A DNA stretch of 48,758 nt, from assembly GCA_030448025.1 (NCBI GenBank), contig JAUJNQ010000004.1, forward strand, positions 1 to 48,758. The letters run 5' to 3'. This stretch comes from Acidimicrobiales bacterium. Its GTDB lineage: Bacteria; Actinomycetota; Acidimicrobiia; Acidimicrobiales; GCA-2861595. The position numbers were made by a program, and so were the translations under genes. This document shows, in pieces, positions 25,728 to 34,309 of this stretch (the stretch's first letter is position 1; every line of letters begins with the position of its first letter). The notes under the pieces are model-generated. The model made no database searches and was not told the DNA's origin. It saw only the letters and a program-made list of their open reading frames with translations.

Positions 25728-25968
25728 TGTTCTTGCAGGTCTCCCGGCTACACTCAGCGCTCAGATGACCTCTTCGTCGCCGCTGGTCAGCACTGGTGTC
25801 AGGTCAGCACTGGTGTCAGGGTTAGATCCCTCCACGCGCCAGGGCGACTCTCCGAAGCGAACCACCGCAGTCGATCCAGCGCGTCGGCGCTCGGCGGGAG
25901 CCCTCTCGCCGGAGGCGACGACAGCGCCGCACGTCAACGGACGTGCGTCATGAGAAGGGACCCCCTCG
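25728..25968 (+). promoter_or_regulatory. 240-bp leader region of the RNase E/G gene
   Basis: No gene is visible. The stretch contains a perfect 17-bp tandem repeat (25785-25818) and a hairpin GCACGT/ACGTGC (25929-25934 with 25941-25946), 20 bases before the start. In E. coli the rne leader mediates autoregulation by RNase E. By analogy this leader may do the same, but its structure is not homologous as far as I can tell. Confidence 0.4.
25785..25818. repeat. Perfect 17-bp tandem duplication
   Basis: GGTCAGCACTGGTGTCA occurs twice, head to tail (25785-25801 and 25802-25818), in the leader of the RNase E/G gene. The unit contains the imperfect palindrome TCAGCACTGG-TGTCA, so it could be a duplicated protein or RNA binding site, or a recent slippage product. 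Confidence 0.75.
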
Positions 25969-27726
25969 ATGTCCGAACCGATGACCGGTTCGCCTCCCGA
26001 CGACGCCAACCAGGACGGTGGCGAAGGGACTCGCCCCCGGCGCCGCGGTTCGCGGGGCGGCCGTGGCCGACGGCGCCCGACCCAGTCGCCCGTCCCGGCC
26101 TCACAGCCCCTGGAGTCGCCTGAGCGATCTGCCCCCGCCGAGGCGCCCGACCGCGGCACTGGGCCGAAGGCGCCGACTCCAAAGCCGCGGGTCGGTGACC
26201 GCCGCCCGGCGCCGGTCCTGGTCCCCAAGTTTCCGCCGCCGACGCCGGCCAGGGGCGCTGCCGCAGCCGGCCTGAGCGCCGATGCGCAGTCCAAGTCCCC
26301 GAAGCGACGCCGCCGCGGTGGGCGGGGACGAAGCGGGGATCGCAGTGTCCAGAGCGGCGGGCCCGACCAGCGCGCCCCACTCGACCCCGAGGTGCTCGAG
26401 ATGCGGCGCGGCCGGGAGCGCAAGGGCCGCCCGGTCGGCCGCTACCTGATGTGCGTGCACGTCCAGGAGTCGGCCACGCAGCTGGCCGTCCTCGAGGGAC
26501 TGGCCCTCACCGAGCACTACGTGAGTCGCCGCCAAGACGACACCAACCAGATCGACGGCAACATCTACATAGGCCGGGTGCAGAACGTGCTGCCGGGCAT
26601 GGAGGCGGCGTTCGTCGACATCGGCACGCCCAAGAACGCCGTGCTGTATCGAGGTGACGTCCGCTACGACCGCGACGACCTGCTCCCGGCCAATGGCCAG
26701 AGCTCGGGCGGGCCCCACCAGTCCTCGGCTCGGATCGAGGATCTTCTCCGCCCCGGCCAGTCGATCCTCTGCCAGGTCACGAAGAACCCCATCGGTGCCA
26801 AGGGCGGCCGCCTCACCCAGGAGGTCTCCATCCCCGGCCGCTTTGTGGTCCTGATACCCGGCTCCGACAGCTACGGCATCTCCAAGCGCCTTCCCGACGA
26901 GGAGCGGAAGAGGCTGCGGCGCATCCTCGACGAGGTCCGGCCCCCGGGCCACGGCATCATCGTGCGCACCGCCGCTGAGGGGGCGTCGGCCGACGAGCTG
27001 CGTCGGGACATGACCAGCCTGCTCGAGCTCTGGGAGAAGATCGACAAGGCGGCCAAGCGCACCCAGACGCCGACCCTTCTGCACTGTGAGCCGGAGATGG
27101 CGGTGCGGATCATCCGGGAGGAGTTCAACGCCAACTACCGCGGCGTCGTGATCGACGACCGGGGACTCTACGAGGAGGTCCGGGCCTACGTGGCCACCAT
27201 CAGCCCCGAGCTGGCCGACCGGGTGGAGTACTACGACACCGACGAGGACCCGCTTCCCATCTTCGAGCGCTTCCACGTGCACGAGCAGCTGCACAAGGCG
27301 CTCGACCGCAAGGTGTGGCTCCAGTCGGGCGGATCGCTGATCATCGAGCGCACGGAGGCCCTCACCGTGATCGACGTCAACACCGGCAAGAACGTGGGGA
27401 CCTCCAACCTCGAGGAGACCGTCTACCGCAACAACCTGGAGGCGGCCGAGGAGATCGCCCGCCAGCTTCGGCTGCGCGACATCGGCGGGATCATCGTCAT
27501 CGACTTCATCGACATGGAGAACGAGCGGAACCGCGCCGACGTGATGCGGGCGTTCCGAGACGCGCTGGCCCGCGACAAGACCCGCACCCAGGCCTTCGAC
27601 ATCTCCGAGCTCGGGCTGGTGCAGATGACCCGCAAGCGGATATCCGAGGGCCTGGTGGAGGCCTTCTCGTCCACCTGTCCCACCTGTAACGGCCGGGGGA
27701 TCGTGCTCGACGAGGGTCTTCTTTGA
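25969..27726 (+). CDS. rne: Ribonuclease E/G
   Basis: 585 residues. The first 140 residues are a disordered Arg/Pro/Gly-rich extension. Then comes the S1-containing catalytic half: 'TNQIDGNIYIGRVQNVLPGMEAAFVDIG', then 'TVIDVNTGKN' with Asp469 and 'VIDFIDMENERNR' with Asp512, matching the two magnesium-binding aspartates (D303 and D346 of E. coli). The C-terminal 'CPTCNGRG' is the zinc-link. Actinobacterial RNase E commonly has such an N-terminal extension instead of the long C-terminal scaffold. It precedes rplU-rpmA-obgE. Confidence 0.94.
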   Translation: MSEPMTGSPPDDANQDGGEGTRPRRRGSRGGRGRRRPTQSPVPASQPLESPERSAPAEAPDRGTGPKAPTPKPRVGDRRPAPVLVPKFPPPTPARGAAAAGLSADAQSKSPKRRRRGGRGRSGDRSVQSGGPDQRAPLDPEVLEMRRGRERKGRPVGRYLMCVHVQESATQLAVLEGLALTEHYVSRRQDDTNQIDGNIYIGRVQNVLPGMEAAFVDIGTPKNAVLYRGDVRYDRDDLLPANGQSSGGPHQSSARIEDLLRPGQSILCQVTKNPIGAKGGRLTQEVSIPGRFVVLIPGSDSYGISKRLPDEERKRLRRILDEVRPPGHGIIVRTAAEGASADELRRDMTSLLELWEKIDKAAKRTQTPTLLHCEPEMAVRIIREEFNANYRGVVIDDRGLYEEVRAYVATISPELADRVEYYDTDEDPLPIFERFHVHEQLHKALDRKVWLQSGGSLIIERTEALTVIDVNTGKNVGTSNLEETVYRNNLEAAEEIARQLRLRDIGGIIVIDFIDMENERNRADVMRAFRDALARDKTRTQAFDISELGLVQMTRKRISEGLVEAFSSTCPTCNGRGIVLDEGLL

Positions 27727-27766
27727 TCGCCTCGGAAGCAGAGCTTCCTCGGCGAGCCCCAACTGA

Positions 27767-27802
27767 GCCTCTGCCGACCGGCGTAGCCGGATCGGCAGAG
27801 GC
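27767..27802 (+). terminator. Hairpin after the RNase E/G gene
   Basis: GCCTCTGCCGA (27767-27777) and TCGGCAGAGGC (27792-27802) form a perfect 11-bp stem with a 14-base loop that contains CCGGC/GCCGG. No clear T-run follows. It may end the rne transcript or serve as a leader structure of the L21 operon. Confidence 0.6.
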
Positions 27803-27899
27803 GCTCAGCACCTCCCCCGGCAGCCGTTGGGGGCGCCTTCGGCGCCTTCTGCGGCCGCCGGCTCCCTGGCAGCCCTCGCCCTTGTAAGCTCTCCCCTTC

Positions 27900-28205
27900 A
27901 TGTATGCGGTCATTGCCACTGGTGGGAAGCAGCATCGGGTTGCGGAGGGTGAGCGACTCGAGGTCGAGCGCCTTTCCCCCGAGGGAGACGAGCTGAGCTT
28001 CACGCCCGTGTTGGTCGTGGACGGCCAGAGCGTCGTCACCGGCGAGGGTCTGGCCGGCGCCCGGGTCACGGCACGGGTCGTGGGAGATGCCAAGGGACCC
28101 AAGATCCGCGGCTTCACCTACCGGGCCAAGGCGCGCACCCGCCGCCGCTGGGGTCATCGGCAGAAGTACACGACCATCGAGGTCACCGGCATCAGCCGGG
28201 CCTAG
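27900..28205 (+). CDS. rplU: 50S ribosomal protein L21
   Basis: 101 residues: 'MYAVIATGGKQHRVAEGERLEVERL' and the C-terminal 'RRRWGHRQKYTTIEVTGI' are the conserved ends of bacterial L21. TAAGCT (27885-27890) lies nine bases before the ATG and no Shine-Dalgarno is visible, suggesting a leaderless or very short-leader transcript. It leads the rplU-rpmA-obgE-proB run. Confidence 0.97.
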   Translation: MYAVIATGGKQHRVAEGERLEVERLSPEGDELSFTPVLVVDGQSVVTGEGLAGARVTARVVGDAKGPKIRGFTYRAKARTRRRWGHRQKYTTIEVTGISRA

Positions 28206-28219
28206 AACCGGCCGCAGAC

Positions 28220-28245
28220 AACCGCCGTAGAGAACCGCCGTAGAG
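28220..28245. repeat. 13-bp tandem repeat between rplU and rpmA
   Basis: AACCGCCGTAGAG occurs twice in direct succession (28220-28232 and 28233-28245), with a third partial AAC after it. It fills most of the 63-bp gap between L21 and L27. Confidence 0.75.
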
Positions 28246-28268
28246 AACGGGAACAGAGGAGCAGAGCG

Positions 28269-28520
28269 ATGTCCAAGACCAAAGGCGGCGGTTCCACTCG
28301 CAATGGGCGGGACTCCAACGCCCAGCGGCTCGGGGTGAAGGTGTTCGACGGCACTGCAGTGCGCGCCGGCGCCATCATCCTGCGCCAGCGTGGCACCCGC
28401 TTCCATCCGGGCACCAACGTCGGCCGGGGCAAGGACGACACCCTCTTCGCCACCACCGACGGCAAGGTGAAGTTCGGGTCCCGCAAGGGCCGAAAGCTCG
28501 TCGACATCATCGTCGAGTAG
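28269..28520 (+). CDS. rpmA: 50S ribosomal protein L27
   Basis: 83 residues: '[24 protein letters not shown]' and '[25 protein letters not shown]' are canonical. The N-terminus has no cleavable extension, so it is of the ordinary, non-Firmicute type. A purine-rich GAACAGAGGAGCAGAGCG precedes the ATG. The protein reaches into the peptidyl transferase centre. Confidence 0.97.
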   Translation: MSKTKGGGSTRNGRDSNAQRLGVKVFDGTAVRAGAIILRQRGTRFHPGTNVGRGKDDTLFATTDGKVKFGSRKGRKLVDIIVE

Positions 28521-28545
28521 CTCCCTCGCTCCTATCCTCGGGCCC

Positions 28546-29769
28546 GTGGCCGGGTTCGTGGACGAGGCACAACTGCATGTCAAGGGCGGTGACGGGGGCG
28601 CGGGCGCGGTGGCTTTCCGCCGCGAGGCCCACACCCCCCGAGGCGGTCCGGACGGCGGCGACGGGGGCAAGGGCGGCGACGTCTGGTTGGTGGCCGATCC
28701 CGGCGTGGTCTCCCTGCTGGGTTTCAGGGATCACCCTCACCGCCGCGCGGCCAACGGCGGCCACGGGCAGGGCAAGCGTCGCCATGGGGCGACGGGCGCC
28801 GATGCCCTCGTCCCGGTGCCTGTGGGAACCGTGGTCAAGGAGGCCGGCGCCGTTCTGGCCGACCTGTGCGAGGTGGGTGGCCGTTTCATGGCGGCCGAGG
28901 GCGGCCGGGGGGGCCGGGGCAACGCCCGCTTCCTGTCCAACCGCCGGCGGGCACCGTCGTTCGCCGAGCAGGCGGAGGTGGGGGAGGAGCGCTGGCTCGA
29001 TGTCGAGCTGAAGCTCATGGCCGACGTGGCCCTGGTGGGCTTTCCCAACGCCGGCAAGAGCACGCTGATCTCGCGCATCTCGGCGGCCAAGCCGAAGATC
29101 GCCGATTACCCCTTCACCACCCTCGAACCGCATCTGGGGGTGGTGCGCTTCGACGAGCACGAGTTCGTCGCCGCCGACGTCCCTGGCCTCATCGAGGGGG
29201 CGGGCGAGGGGCGCGGGCTCGGTCACCGGTTCCTCCGGCACGTGGAGCGGGCGAGGGTCCTGCTCGTCCTGCTCGACCTCGCTCCGGCCGAGCCGCACCC
29301 CCCCGAGCGCCAGGAGGCGGTGCTGCTCGAGGAGCTGGGCCGCTACCAGCCCGAGTTGCTCGAGCGCCCCAGACTGGTGGTGGGCACCAAGGCGGAGGTG
29401 GCCACCGAGACCTACGAGGGCTCTGTCGTCTCAGCTGCGACTGGGGAGGGAATCCCTCCGCTGCTGGGGCGGCTGTCCGAGCTGGTCGAGCGCGCTCGCG
29501 AGCAGTGCTCGGTGAGCGAGGGCTTCGTGGTGCACCGGCCAGTGCCCGACGACGTGGTGATAGAGCGAGGCCCCGACGGCGCCTTCGTGGTCCGAGGACG
29601 CCCCGCCGAGCGGGCAGTCGCCCTGAGCGACCTCACCAACAGCGATGCGCTGGCCTATGTCCAGTACCGCCTGCAGCGCCTGGGCGTGGATCGTGCCCTG
29701 GCCCGGGCCGGCGCCAAGCAGGGAGACGTGGTCCACGTGGGAGCCTTGACCTTCGAGTACGAGACGTGA
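28546..29769 (+). CDS. obgE: Obg GTPase, ribosome assembly and stress
   Basis: 407 residues from GTG 28546. The Gly-rich Obg fold (1-158, 'VKGGDGGAGAVAFRREAHTPRGGPDGGDGG'), the G domain with 'GFPNAGKST' and 'DVPGLIEGAGEGRGLGH', and a C-terminal OCT domain (about 325-405) are all present. TATCCT (28533-28538) lies seven bases before the GTG, a possible internal leaderless promoter. It overlaps proB as GTGA. Confidence 0.96.
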   Translation: MAGFVDEAQLHVKGGDGGAGAVAFRREAHTPRGGPDGGDGGKGGDVWLVADPGVVSLLGFRDHPHRRAANGGHGQGKRRHGATGADALVPVPVGTVVKEAGAVLADLCEVGGRFMAAEGGRGGRGNARFLSNRRRAPSFAEQAEVGEERWLDVELKLMADVALVGFPNAGKSTLISRISAAKPKIADYPFTTLEPHLGVVRFDEHEFVAADVPGLIEGAGEGRGLGHRFLRHVERARVLLVLLDLAPAEPHPPERQEAVLLEELGRYQPELLERPRLVVGTKAEVATETYEGSVVSAATGEGIPPLLGRLSELVERAREQCSVSEGFVVHRPVPDDVVIERGPDGAFVVRGRPAERAVALSDLTNSDALAYVQYRLQRLGVDRALARAGAKQGDVVHVGALTFEYET

Positions 29770-30857
29770 ACGTCGTCGTGAAGGTGGGCACGTCGTCGAT
29801 CACCGGCCACGACGGCGCCATCGACCGCCATGCCGTGGACAAGCTCTGTGGCGAGGTGGCTGACCTGCGCCGGTTGTCGCACCAGGTGGTGGTGGTCTCC
29901 TCGGGCGCCATCGCCGCCGGTCGGCCCGCTCTGGGGCTGTCACCGTCGAAGGCGGCTGACCTGGCCACGCTGCAGGCCATCTCCGCCGTGGGCCAGAGCC
30001 GCCTCATGCGCGTCTACGACGACGCCCTGGGAGCGCACGGGCTCCTGGCCGGGCAGGTCCTGCTGGCCCCGCTGGACTTCGTGCACCGCAAGCAGTACCT
30101 CCACGCCCGCCAGACCGTGACCCGGCTGCTACAGCTCGGGGTGGTGCCGGTGGTGAACGAGAACGATGCCGTGGCCGACGACGAGATTCGCTTCGGCGAC
30201 AACGACCGGCTCGCGGCCCTGGTCGCCAACCTGGTGGGAGCGGAGGTGCTCGTGGTCCTCACCGACACACCGGGCCTGCTCACCGCCGATCCCCGTCTGG
30301 TCCAGGACGCTTCGTTGGTGGAGGAGGTGCTGGCCGTCGATCAGGCTCTGGAGAAGATGGCGGGCGGGGCGGGCACCCCGCGCGGCAGCGGGGGCATGGC
30401 CTCCAAGCTCGCCGCGGCCAAGATGGCGGCGTGGTCGGGCGTTCGAGTGGTGATCGGCGCCGCCAGCCGCCCCGGAGTGCTGGCCGGAGCGGTGGCCGGC
30501 GACCCGAGCGTGGGCACCGTGGTGCGGGCACACGATCGGCGGCTGCCGGCGCGCAAGCTCTGGATCGCCTTCGCCGTCGGCGTGTCGGGACGCGTGGTGG
30601 TGGACGAGGGGGCCCGGGTGGCGGTGGTGGAGCGGAACCGCTCGCTGCTCCCCGCCGGCGTGGTGGCCGTGGAGGGGGCCTTCGAGGCCGAGGACGCCGT
30701 GGAGATCGCCGACCCCTCGGGGGAGGTGCTGGCCAAGGGCCTGGTGCGTCACCCGTCCCGGCGGGTCGAGGAGTGGGCCGGCAAGCGCAGCGCCGACCTG
30801 CCTCCCGACCTGCCCCACGAGGTCGTCCACCGAGACGACCTGGTGGTGCTGGTGTAG
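29766..30857 (+). CDS. proB: Glutamate 5-kinase
   Basis: 363 residues from GTG 29766. The amino-acid kinase domain has 'VVKVGTSSITGHDG', 'VSSGAIAAGRPALGL', 'VPVVNENDAVADDEIRFGDND' and 'GSGGMASKLAAAKMA'; a C-terminal PUA domain starts at about 275. It catalyses the first step of proline synthesis from glutamate. proA, its partner, lies 4.6 kb downstream, beyond four minus-strand genes. A strong stem-loop follows the stop. Confidence 0.96.
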   Translation: MNVVVKVGTSSITGHDGAIDRHAVDKLCGEVADLRRLSHQVVVVSSGAIAAGRPALGLSPSKAADLATLQAISAVGQSRLMRVYDDALGAHGLLAGQVLLAPLDFVHRKQYLHARQTVTRLLQLGVVPVVNENDAVADDEIRFGDNDRLAALVANLVGAEVLVVLTDTPGLLTADPRLVQDASLVEEVLAVDQALEKMAGGAGTPRGSGGMASKLAAAKMAAWSGVRVVIGAASRPGVLAGAVAGDPSVGTVVRAHDRRLPARKLWIAFAVGVSGRVVVDEGARVAVVERNRSLLPAGVVAVEGAFEAEDAVEIADPSGEVLAKGLVRHPSRRVEEWAGKRSADLPPDLPHEVVHRDDLVVLV

Positions 30858-30869
30858 CGACGAGCTGTT

Positions 30870-30912
30870 CTGGCGACGGTTACCCGCCGGATACGGCGGA
30901 AATCGTCGCCAG
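30870..30912. terminator. Shared terminator between convergent proB and pspA
   Basis: CTGGCGACG (30870-30878) pairs with CGTCGCCAG (30904-30912), and an inner CCGCCG (30884-30889) pairs with CGGCGG (30894-30899). The element is nearly symmetric, lies between convergent genes and can serve both strands. It is followed by GTTTCGG-type sequence rather than a clean T-run. Confidence 0.65.
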
Positions 30913-30930
30913 TTGGCCGTTTCGGTTCGG

Positions 30931-31692
30931 TCAGGCCGTGGGCGCACCCGAGGGCGGCGGCTCCTGGCCGGCGGGGAGGCCGAGCTGGGAGCGGATCTGG
31001 TCCAGGCGGGCCTGGGCCTCGGAGTCGACCTGGGCCTGTTCCACCTCCAGCATGTGGGTCTCGACGGTCTGACCCTGAAGCTCGCTGCGCCCCAGGGCCT
31101 TGGCGTAGCGCTGCTCGATCTTGTCCTGCACCTCTTCGAGGGTGGGCACGTCCTGGCCCACGGTCTCCGACAGGCTGGCCATGGCCGTGTTCATCTGCTC
31201 CTGCATCTTGGCCTGGTCGAGCTGGGACAGCAGCTTCTGGCGCTGGCTCAGCCGCTTTTGGAGGGCCGAGGAGTTCTGGGCCACCGCGGCCTTGGCCTGG
31301 TCGGAGGCCTGGGCCGTCTGCAGGCTCATTGCCTTCAGTGACTCGACTTCCTTCTCGGTGGTGATGAGGCGGTTGGCGAAGGCCTCGGCAGCCCGTGTGT
31401 ACTCGGCGGCCTTGGCCGTGTCGCCCCGCTTGGCGGCTTGATCGGCCATGCTCACCGCCTGGCGAGCCGATCCGTTGACCTTCTCTAACTCCTCCATGGC
31501 CCGGTTGAGGCGCATCTCGGTCTGCTTCTGATTGGCCACCACGTTGGCCGCCTGCTCGGTCAGCCGCCGGTGCTGGTCCTGGGCCTCGGCGATGGCCTGC
31601 TCGAGCTGGACCTTGGGGTCGGCCGCCTCGTTGAACTTCCCGGTGAGGGCGGCGGTGATGTAGCGACCCACCCGTTGCATCAGCTTGATCAT
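30931..31692 (-). CDS. pspA: PspA/IM30-family membrane stress protein
   Basis: 253 residues. It starts with an amphipathic helix ('IKLMQRVGRYITAALTGKFNEAADPKVQLEQAI') and continues as uninterrupted coiled coil, the PspA/IM30 (ESCRT-III-like) layout. The final 25 residues are Pro-rich and disordered. TAGCCT ends six bases before the ATG, sharing its TAG with the stop codon of the upstream gene, so pspA may also have its own leaderless promoter inside the operon. The family coats damaged membrane. It is last in a four-gene minus-strand operon with two binding-protein-like genes. Confidence 0.9.
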   Translation of the reverse strand: MIKLMQRVGRYITAALTGKFNEAADPKVQLEQAIAEAQDQHRRLTEQAANVVANQKQTEMRLNRAMEELEKVNGSARQAVSMADQAAKRGDTAKAAEYTRAAEAFANRLITTEKEVESLKAMSLQTAQASDQAKAAVAQNSSALQKRLSQRQKLLSQLDQAKMQEQMNTAMASLSETVGQDVPTLEEVQDKIEQRYAKALGRSELQGQTVETHMLEVEQAQVDSEAQARLDQIRSQLGLPAGQEPPPSGAPTA

Positions 31693-31701
31693 GGACGAAG
31701 G

Positions 31702-32469
31702 CTAGGCCCAACGGCCCGGCTCCGTTGGAGCGTTGGTCTCGGCCAGAGCCTGACGCAGGGACTCGAGCTCACCGACCACCGACTCCACGTCGGCGGCCAG
31801 TGGGCTCAGCTGGGTGGAGTCACCCGACGACACCGAGAGCTCCACCGCCTGGGCCACCGCCTCGTCGAGCTGGGCGTCGAGGGCCCGCAGGCGGCTACGG
31901 GTGTCCCTGGCGACCCGTTCGAGGCGCTCGGCGGTCGCCAGCTGGGACCGTACCGCCTCCTCGGCCCGGTCGAGCGAGGCGCGGGACGCCCCTTCGGCGC
32001 CGGCCTGCTCGGCTTGTACCTCGGCCAGCTCGGCCCGCACCGAGTCGGGGGCGAGCTGGCGCAGCGCCCCCTCGAGGGCGTGGCCCTGCTGGGCCACGCG
32101 CCAGCACTCGCCGACCGCCTGGTCCAGCCGGCTGGTGACGTCTCGCAGCCGCCGCTGAAGGGGGCCCGGCCTCACACGCTCGGCGGCCTCGGCGCAGCGG
32201 TTCCTGGACTGTTGGGCCCCCTCCACGAAGCCTCTCCAGGGCTGGGAGAGGGAGGAGGGCCGGATCGCCTCGCCTCTGGAGCTCCGGGGCACGGCCAGGG
32301 CGACCCGAGCAGCCCACGCCAGCGCTCCGGCGACGGCTGCTCCGGCCAGGGGAACTCCCGCCAGCACGGCGACCGACATTCCCGCACCGGCCAGGAGCAC
32401 GGCCGACGGCGAGGTGACTGCCCGGGCCACCGCCGGGGTGCGGACCCGCTCCGGAAGCCGCTCGATCAC
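31702..32469 (-). CDS. Membrane protein with long coiled coil
   Basis: 255 residues from GTG 32469. Residues about 20-62 are two closely spaced hydrophobic segments ('VLLAGAGMSVAVLAGVPLAGAAVAGALAWAARVALAV'). The rest is Glu/Ala/Arg-rich helix, with coiled coil from about 100 to 245. It lies between the VWA lipoprotein gene (19-bp gap) and pspA (9-bp gap). I recognise no named family. Topology and context suggest a membrane-anchored partner for PspA or for the VWA lipoprotein. Confidence 0.7.
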   Translation of the reverse strand: MIERLPERVRTPAVARAVTSPSAVLLAGAGMSVAVLAGVPLAGAAVAGALAWAARVALAVPRSSRGEAIRPSSLSQPWRGFVEGAQQSRNRCAEAAERVRPGPLQRRLRDVTSRLDQAVGECWRVAQQGHALEGALRQLAPDSVRAELAEVQAEQAGAEGASRASLDRAEEAVRSQLATAERLERVARDTRSRLRALDAQLDEAVAQAVELSVSSGDSTQLSPLAADVESVVGELESLRQALAETNAPTEPGRWA

Positions 32470-32488
32470 GCGCCCCGGACCAGAGGCA

Positions 32489-34309
32489 TCAGAAGTTGCT
32501 CACGACGGCGGTGAACACGTTGCCGATGGTGGAGGGGTCGCTGGCGTCGTAGGCGGCGGCGTTGGTGGCTTCGGCCAGGCGCCTCAGCACTCCCAGGTCG
32601 GCCCTGCTGCCGTATGCGATCGTGAACAGGCGCACGGGCGTGGTGGACACTCCCTCGCTGCCCGTTCGCAGGTCTCGCAGCGTCCCCTCGAGGTCGTTGT
32701 TGCGCGGATCTTCGTTCTGGCCGTCGGTGAGCAGGAGGACGGCGTTGATGCGAGCAGGGTCATAGGAGCCCTTGAGCTCCCGGAAGGAGTCACGGGCCAC
32801 GGTGTAGAGCGGCGTGGCCTCCGTGGGGACCAGGTTCCGGATCTTGGTGGCGATCTGCTCCCGGTTGGCGCCGGCGGGACCGAACGGCACCAGGTCGACG
32901 TAGTCCGGGTGCTCCTTCGGACCAACGTTGGTGGAGAACGTGCGAAGGCCGATGGCGTCGGTGTCCTTGAACTGTGACAGTGCGTCGACGGCCGCCTTCT
33001 TGGCCAGGTCGAGCTTGGTCTGGCCGTTGCCGGCGTCGTCGCCCATGGACCCGGACACGTCGATGACGAGCAGCACCTTGGCTTCGCGGCGTTGCTGGCC
33101 CCACTTGTCGATCAGCCTCACCAGCACCGGCGGCGAAGGCACGCCCAGGGCCGTCTGCGGCTGCTGCGGGTCGACACCGGCGGCCGCCTCAACGGGCGGG
33201 CCCACGGGGACCGCCGGGTTCCCGGGCCGGAACCCGGCCTTGACCACCTCGGCCTGGTTTTCCGGCGCCTGCACGAACTGCTCGAAGGCTTTGGCCGCAT
33301 TCTTCTCGGGCGCCCGAACCCAGGGTGCGTCGAGGATGTACACGGGGTTGTCGGAGAAGAGCGTCCCCTCCTTCGGATAGACGGCGACCAGAGGAGTCTT
33401 CGGCGGACGAGGCCGCTCACCGGGATCGGTGATCCCATCTGGGTTGCCTCGGTTGTAGTCGATGACCGACTTCTCCTCGACGGCCACGGCTGACACGTAG
33501 GTGAGGGCGGTTCCCCGAGCGTCGTTGCGGAACCAGTTGTTGAGGAAGGTGAGGGTGATGTCGCCGTAGTGGACGACGGAGGACTCGACGGCCCGGTTGA
33601 AGGCATCGACCTTCGGGTTCTCAACGTCTTCGAGGGTGAGGTCGCGCACCTTGGCGGTGGCGGCGTAGTACTGGCCCACGGTGGCCGACAGGGCGCTCGT
33701 GGAGAAGTTGGGGTTGGTCTTGCCCAGCTTGAACTGGCCCCACTCGGGGTGGCCCTTGGCGCCCCAGCCGGCGGGGTCCTGGGCCAGCTTGATGAGGTCG
33801 GCGTAACCCACGGGAGTGGCGGGATGGCCGAGCGCTTCGGCCATGGGCTTGGGCATGGCGATCACGAGTGGGGTGAGCATGAACGGGCGGGCATCGGCGG
33901 GGGCCATGGGGGGCTGCCCCTTGGCCTCCAACCGCTGGTTGAGCACGGCGCCCCACGTGCTGGCCGAAGGCGTCCAGATGACCGGTCTGGGCCCCTCGGC
34001 GTCCTCGTTCGGCCAGCCGTCGGCCAGGATCGAGGCGGCTGCGCCCGAGGACTTGCGCTTCACCTGCACGAAGGCGCACTTCCCCCCGGCCTTGGCCTCC
34101 TTGGAGCTGTTGAAGCGGGTGGCAAGGGTGGTGAGCAGCTCGAACTTCTCGGGCGAGCTGGCCACGCCGACGGTGGTGCAGCCCCTGGGCGCGTCGCCCG
34201 TGGCGCCGCCGCCGCTGTCGCCGGCGCCGAGGGAGGTGCATGCCGTCATCGCCAGCGCCAGCGTGAGCAGCACCGCCGTCGAGTGCAGCCCAGCACGACT
34301 TCGCCTCAA
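32489..34309 (-). CDS. Lipoprotein with solute-binding and von Willebrand A domains
   Basis: 606 residues. I chose TTG 34309 because AAGGAGGT lies six bases upstream and the start overlaps the previous stop as TTGA; an earlier start at 34435 would bury the signal peptide. A lipobox ends in 'AMTAC' near residue 24. About residues 40-370 resemble an extracellular solute-binding protein ('CAFVQVKRKSSGAAASILADGW' ... 'VYPKEGTLFSDNPVYIL'). A VWA domain follows, with MIDAS Asp417-x-Ser-x-Ser ('VIDVSGSMGDD'). This fusion is known in actinobacteria without an assigned function. It would sit outside the membrane, perhaps as a stress or wall sensor. Confidence 0.85.
   Translation of the reverse strand: MRRSRAGLHSTAVLLTLALAMTACTSLGAGDSGGGATGDAPRGCTTVGVASSPEKFELLTTLATRFNSSKEAKAGGKCAFVQVKRKSSGAAASILADGWPNEDAEGPRPVIWTPSASTWGAVLNQRLEAKGQPPMAPADARPFMLTPLVIAMPKPMAEALGHPATPVGYADLIKLAQDPAGWGAKGHPEWGQFKLGKTNPNFSTSALSATVGQYYAATAKVRDLTLEDVENPKVDAFNRAVESSVVHYGDITLTFLNNWFRNDARGTALTYVSAVAVEEKSVIDYNRGNPDGITDPGERPRPPKTPLVAVYPKEGTLFSDNPVYILDAPWVRAPEKNAAKAFEQFVQAPENQAEVVKAGFRPGNPAVPVGPPVEAAAGVDPQQPQTALGVPSPPVLVRLIDKWGQQRREAKVLLVIDVSGSMGDDAGNGQTKLDLAKKAAVDALSQFKDTDAIGLRTFSTNVGPKEHPDYVDLVPFGPAGANREQIATKIRNLVPTEATPLYTVARDSFRELKGSYDPARINAVLLLTDGQNEDPRNNDLEGTLRDLRTGSEGVSTTPVRLFTIAYGSRADLGVLRRLAEATNAAAYDASDPSTIGNVFTAVVSNF

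Noticed and set aside
25741-25968. Possible tRNA or small protein gene in the rne leader
   Set aside because: No acceptor or T-arm pairing can be built, and the short frames lack start signals and overlap the tandem repeat.
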